A stretch of DNA of 64,000 nt from Shinisaurus crocodilurus (lineage: Eukaryota; Chordata; Lepidosauria; Squamata; Shinisauridae), in assembly GCA_021292165.1 (NCBI GenBank), contig JAHFWL010001001.1, forward strand, positions 248,001 to 312,000. The letters run 5' to 3'. The notes under the pieces were generated by a model. It searched no databases. It had not been told where the DNA came from and saw only the letters and a program-made list of their open reading frames with translations. Shown one piece after another: positions 61,104-64,000 of the stretch. The translations under genes were made by a program, and so were the position numbers. Every line of letters begins with the position of its first letter. The stretch's first letter is position 1.

Positions 61104-61242
61104 GCAAGGGTGGGCAGAAGGTAGATCTCCAGATGTTTTGGACTTCAACTCCCAGAAGTTCCTGCCAGCATGGCCAATGGTCAAGAATACTGGGAGTTGA
61201 AGTCCAAAACATCTGGAGATCTACCTTCTTGCCCACCCCCTG
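61104..61242. mobile_element. hAT palindromic MITE, GTAGATCTCC subfamily
   Basis: CAAGGGTGGGCAGAAGGTAG to CTTCTTGCCCACCCCCTG. The flanks CTATATAG and CTATAGAG differ at one base. Long exact arms (AGATCTCCAGATGTTTTGGA). Confidence 0.9.
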
Positions 61243-61344
61243 CTATAGAGAACAGCAGAGGAAGGCCTCAGGGGTAACCCCACAAGGCACTCTTTGTAGG
61301 AGGTGGGGGGACACGCTGCAACATTTTGTTGCAGGTCTCAGTTG

Positions 61345-62035
61345 TTCCTTCTAGCACCAACTGTCCAGCACCAACTGCTTGTTAGTTTGGCTGTGAAACG
61401 GTGCCATCCATGGGTAAGATAAGCCCTTTTGTTTCTGGGCCAAATTCAAAGTGCTGGTTTTAACCTCTAAATCCTTACATGGCTCGGGACTTCCCAATAC
61501 CTCAAAGACTGCCTCTCCCCATATGAACCTCCCTGGTTCCTGAGCTTGGCTTCTGGGGCCCTTCTCTGTGTGCCCCCCCCCCAGAGGAGCCCTGGGTGTG
61601 TGTGTGTGTGGCAGTTCGGGAACGGGGCCTTTTATGTGATAGCCCCGAGTTTATGGTGCTGATACGGTCATCTTTTTGGCGCCAAGCAAAGGCATAATTA
61701 CTTTCCCATGCATTTGGACATTAGTTTATGGCCCAATTGTTGTGGGCTATTTTGTGGTGTTCATTCTAGGCTGCGATGGGGTGGGGTGGCGGAGATTTTG
61801 TGTATTGTGGATGAACACTTTTTGTATTGTATTGTTTTTAGATTATGTTTTTATGGTGTTTATTTTTATTTGTATTATTGTGCTGATGATGGTTTATATG
61901 GATTTTGGGGGTTTCCCCCTGTTATATTAATTATGAATTTCCATATTTCTGTAAGTAAGTCGCTTCAAGACTGCTTTTTGCAGTGGGAAGTGACACATAA
62001 ATTTAATAAATAAATAAATAAATAAATAAGCCCTA
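61345..62035 (+). mobile_element. L2/CR1-clade LINE, degenerate 3' region
   Basis: GGGCCAAATTCAAAGTGCTG and GAACGGGGCCTTTTATGTGA are remnants of the coding end. The 3' UTR reads AAGTCGCTTCAAGACTGCTT and ends in a (TAAA)n run at 62007-62029. Confidence 0.7.
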
Positions 62036-62039
62036 TTGT

Positions 62040-62925
62040 AAGCCCAAGGACCAAATTCAATTTTGGAGATCTCGGTGGCCGCATTCTAGTGGCGGGTAGG
62101 GCCGAAGATGCAAAAAAATAACTGCACATTGCAGCTTAAAGTGCTTATTGGAAGTACGGTAACTCAGCCTTAGGAAGGTCATTTTGACCTTTTAAAAAGG
62201 GAGGTGGCGGGGCGGGACTGCACAAAAGCTGGGAAACCATCAAATGATTGACAGTTGGGGGAAGGGGCGGGACCAGGGAAAGGGGGTGTGGCCTGTTGGT
62301 GTTGGAAGAGTTTGTGATCTGTGTGCTAGCCTTGCAAGACTGCCCACACACAGCAGCAGAGTGTCTCTCACACAGCAGCGGCCCAGCAGCTCAGCCACTC
62401 CAGTTGCAGATAAATCCAGGACACAGGAATCACTCTGCAGACAGCAACAGGTCTATTCTACCCGTTTATTTACTTATTCAAAGTAAGCACTACAGAGTAT
62501 ACATTCCACAGATACAGTCCATGTGCAGAGTATAAATGCATAGCACGCACAAGTCCAGTGGAGAGAAGGAGAACTTCACCCCTCACCTACTCAAAGAGAG
62601 TTACATTGCAAAAAGACCAAGAAGGAGAACAGAGCTAAAGCTAAAGATCTTCCCCTTAAAAATGGCTTCTGTCTGGAGCAGTACAGTACGTCAGAGATTA
62701 GTCACGTGGCAGCTTGGTTCCCAGGGAGAGCCTTTCCCACGCTGTGGCCAAGAATAGGATAACACAACATGCAGATGGCTCAGATGTAAACATACTGCCT
62801 GAGATAGCCACTTCCAAAACATTAGAAAAAACTCCCAGCGTGAAGTTGATATCTCAACATGGCCATCTGGGAAACCCCAGAGGGACAGACTGGGACCCCA
62901 GGAGGATGGATTTGAGGTTCCCCAC
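62040..62925 (-). mobile_element. hAT-like MITE, CAGGGGTGC family, interrupted by a solo LTR
   Basis: GCACAAAAGCTGGGAAACCA and GGGAAAGGGGGTGTGGCC, broken at 62294-62859, then GGCCATCTGGGAAACCCCAG to GATTTGAGGTTCCCCACC. This is the same order as the unbroken 28060-28353 copy. Confidence 0.8.
62294..62859. mobile_element. Solo-LTR-like element with 5-bp duplication TGGCC
   Basis: This 566-bp insert starts TGTTGGTGTT and ends ATATCTCAACA, so it has TGTTG/CAACA ends. TGGCC is present on both sides (62289-62293, 62860-62864). The host element is continuous once it is removed. TTTATT at about 62466 is an AATAAA signal on the minus strand. No retroviral coding sequence is present. Confidence 0.82.
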
Positions 62926-63000
62926 CATAAACCGTAGTTTATCATGGTAAACCATATCATGATAAACCATAGTTTCTCGTGACATCTGAACACAGCCACT
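62926..63000. repeat. Short foldback, AAACCATAGTTT family
   Basis: AAACCGTAGTTTATCATGGT and ACCATATCATGATAAACC with a CATCTGAACACAGCC end. Probably half of the 35940-type element. Confidence 0.5.
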
Positions 63001-63040
63001 GACTGTCTAATATTTATAATAAACCAACTTATTGATGGCT

Positions 63041-63067
63041 TATATATATATATATATATATATATAT
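63041..63067. repeat. (TA)n microsatellite
   Basis: TA run of 27 bp. Confidence 0.97.
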
Positions 63068-63171
63068 GGATCTTAGGACACTTCCACCAAAGCTAAATCA
63101 AATTTGGATCATATTGTAATTGTAAGCAATTTTTTTCCCCCTCTCTGCCCCTCCCCACAACCTTTCATTAG

Positions 63172-64000
63172 GCTGAAGGAAGATCTGGGTGCTTGGGAAG
63201 TTTCCCCTGTTCCTGCAGGATTGCAGTCCTTGAGCAGTAGACGTGAAGAGCAAGATGGAAGAGGAAAGGAGGCGGCTGAGAGAGAGATCGAGAGATCTGA
63301 GTAACATGGATGGAGAGAACTGCTGTGTAGTCCAACGGTGAAACCAGCACGTATGTGTGCGAACACGCTTTTGTACAGAAGAAGCAGCAGCGGAGGAAGA
63401 AAAAAGAGGAAGAAGAATGTAACCCTTCCGTGGGCAAACACGGGGGCCATCCATGCATGCCTTGTACAGCAGAGTCGTGGCGTGTGAGTCGCCGGGTTAG
63501 TGGGGGCCCATCTCTCGCAGCCGCTTGGGCGGTGGGAATGTGTGGCTGCCCGTTTTCTGACAGCAGAGTGGTGGCATGCTCCGTTTGGCGTAACCAGAAG
63601 CCACACTTGCTGTCGCCAGGCACTTGGCCAGTTACGGGGACGGGGTTTTAGCGGAGAGAGGCAGCCTTGCGGGGGGTGTTTATATCTATATCTCTCTACA
63701 TATGGGTGGGGTGTACATAGCTCTGTCTAAAGGTCTAGGAGGGAGGGCGAGAGAAGGCTTCTCTATACGTTTAGTTTTCTGGTGCTACGAATTAAGATTT
63801 GAGCGAAGTTGTCTTCATGGTGCTATGTTGTCGTTGTTGTTGTTGTTGTTATTTATTTATTTTTTTAAAAAAAATATCAAGTGAACGGTCTTAATAACAG
63901 GTGAAACCGGGAGATGTGTGTTTTGGTCATTCGTATTTATAGGAAAGGAAGGCATGGGTGTGTGTGTGCGCTTTTGGTTATTTCCAGCTTTCCTGCCCAT
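63172..64000 (+). other. HRK: Predicted HRK exon 2 (3' UTR), continues past the window
   Basis: A strong polypyrimidine tract and acceptor (TTTTTTTCCCCCTCTCTGCC...CCTTTCATTAG) ends at 63171. The following 830 bp contain no interspersed repeat, in contrast to the 14 kb before. The distance from the HRK donor (about 14.6 kb) is similar to the long intron I recall for human HRK. No conserved protein is encoded, as expected for UTR. This is inference from splice signal and repeat desert, and should be checked against RNA. Confidence 0.45.

Overview
This window is vertebrate nuclear DNA, almost certainly from a squamate reptile. The main evidence is about a dozen copies of the tRNA-derived Sauria SINE, mixed with CR1-, L2- and L1-type LINE fragments, hAT and Tigger miniature transposons and many microsatellites. 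Only two protein-coding genes can be supported, and both are split by introns full of repeats. I see no bacterial-type features, no CRISPR array and no genuine tRNA or rRNA gene.

Left two thirds (about 1-41,100): the 5' half of FBXW8 on the minus strand. Exon 1 (with the CpG-rich promoter) is near 40.6-40.8 kb, exon 2 near 31.6 kb, exon 3 near 21.6 kb, exon 4 near 19.4 kb and exon 5 near 1.1 kb. Later exons lie beyond the left edge. FBXW8 is an F-box/WD40 substrate receptor of the CUL7 ubiquitin ligase. The exons carry the N-terminal acidic/basic tail, the F-box and the start of the WD40 propeller. Exons 3 and 5 each contain one extra G relative to the conserved reading frame. Both are most easily explained as assembly errors, but they need checking.

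Right third (about 48,000-64,000): HRK (harakiri), a BH3-only pro-apoptotic gene on the plus strand. It is complete in one CpG-island exon (48,259-48,534), with a predicted intron in its 3' UTR and a predicted non-coding second exon starting near 63,172. The two genes are divergently arranged about 7.5 kb apart, which matches the HRK-FBXW8 order I recall for human chromosome 12.

The rest is interspersed repeats. Many preserve their insertion history: 8-bp duplications around hAT-type palindromic elements, TA duplications around five Tigger-type elements, 5-bp duplications around two solo-LTR-like elements, a truncated L1 with a 12-bp duplication, and several two- and three-level nests. The most unusual structures are a composite inverted duplication that brackets FBXW8 exon 1, an exact 43-bp inverted duplication inside one SINE copy, and five SINE copies with a 5S-rRNA-like head joined to a CR1-like tail. 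I did not find a convincing new multi-gene system.
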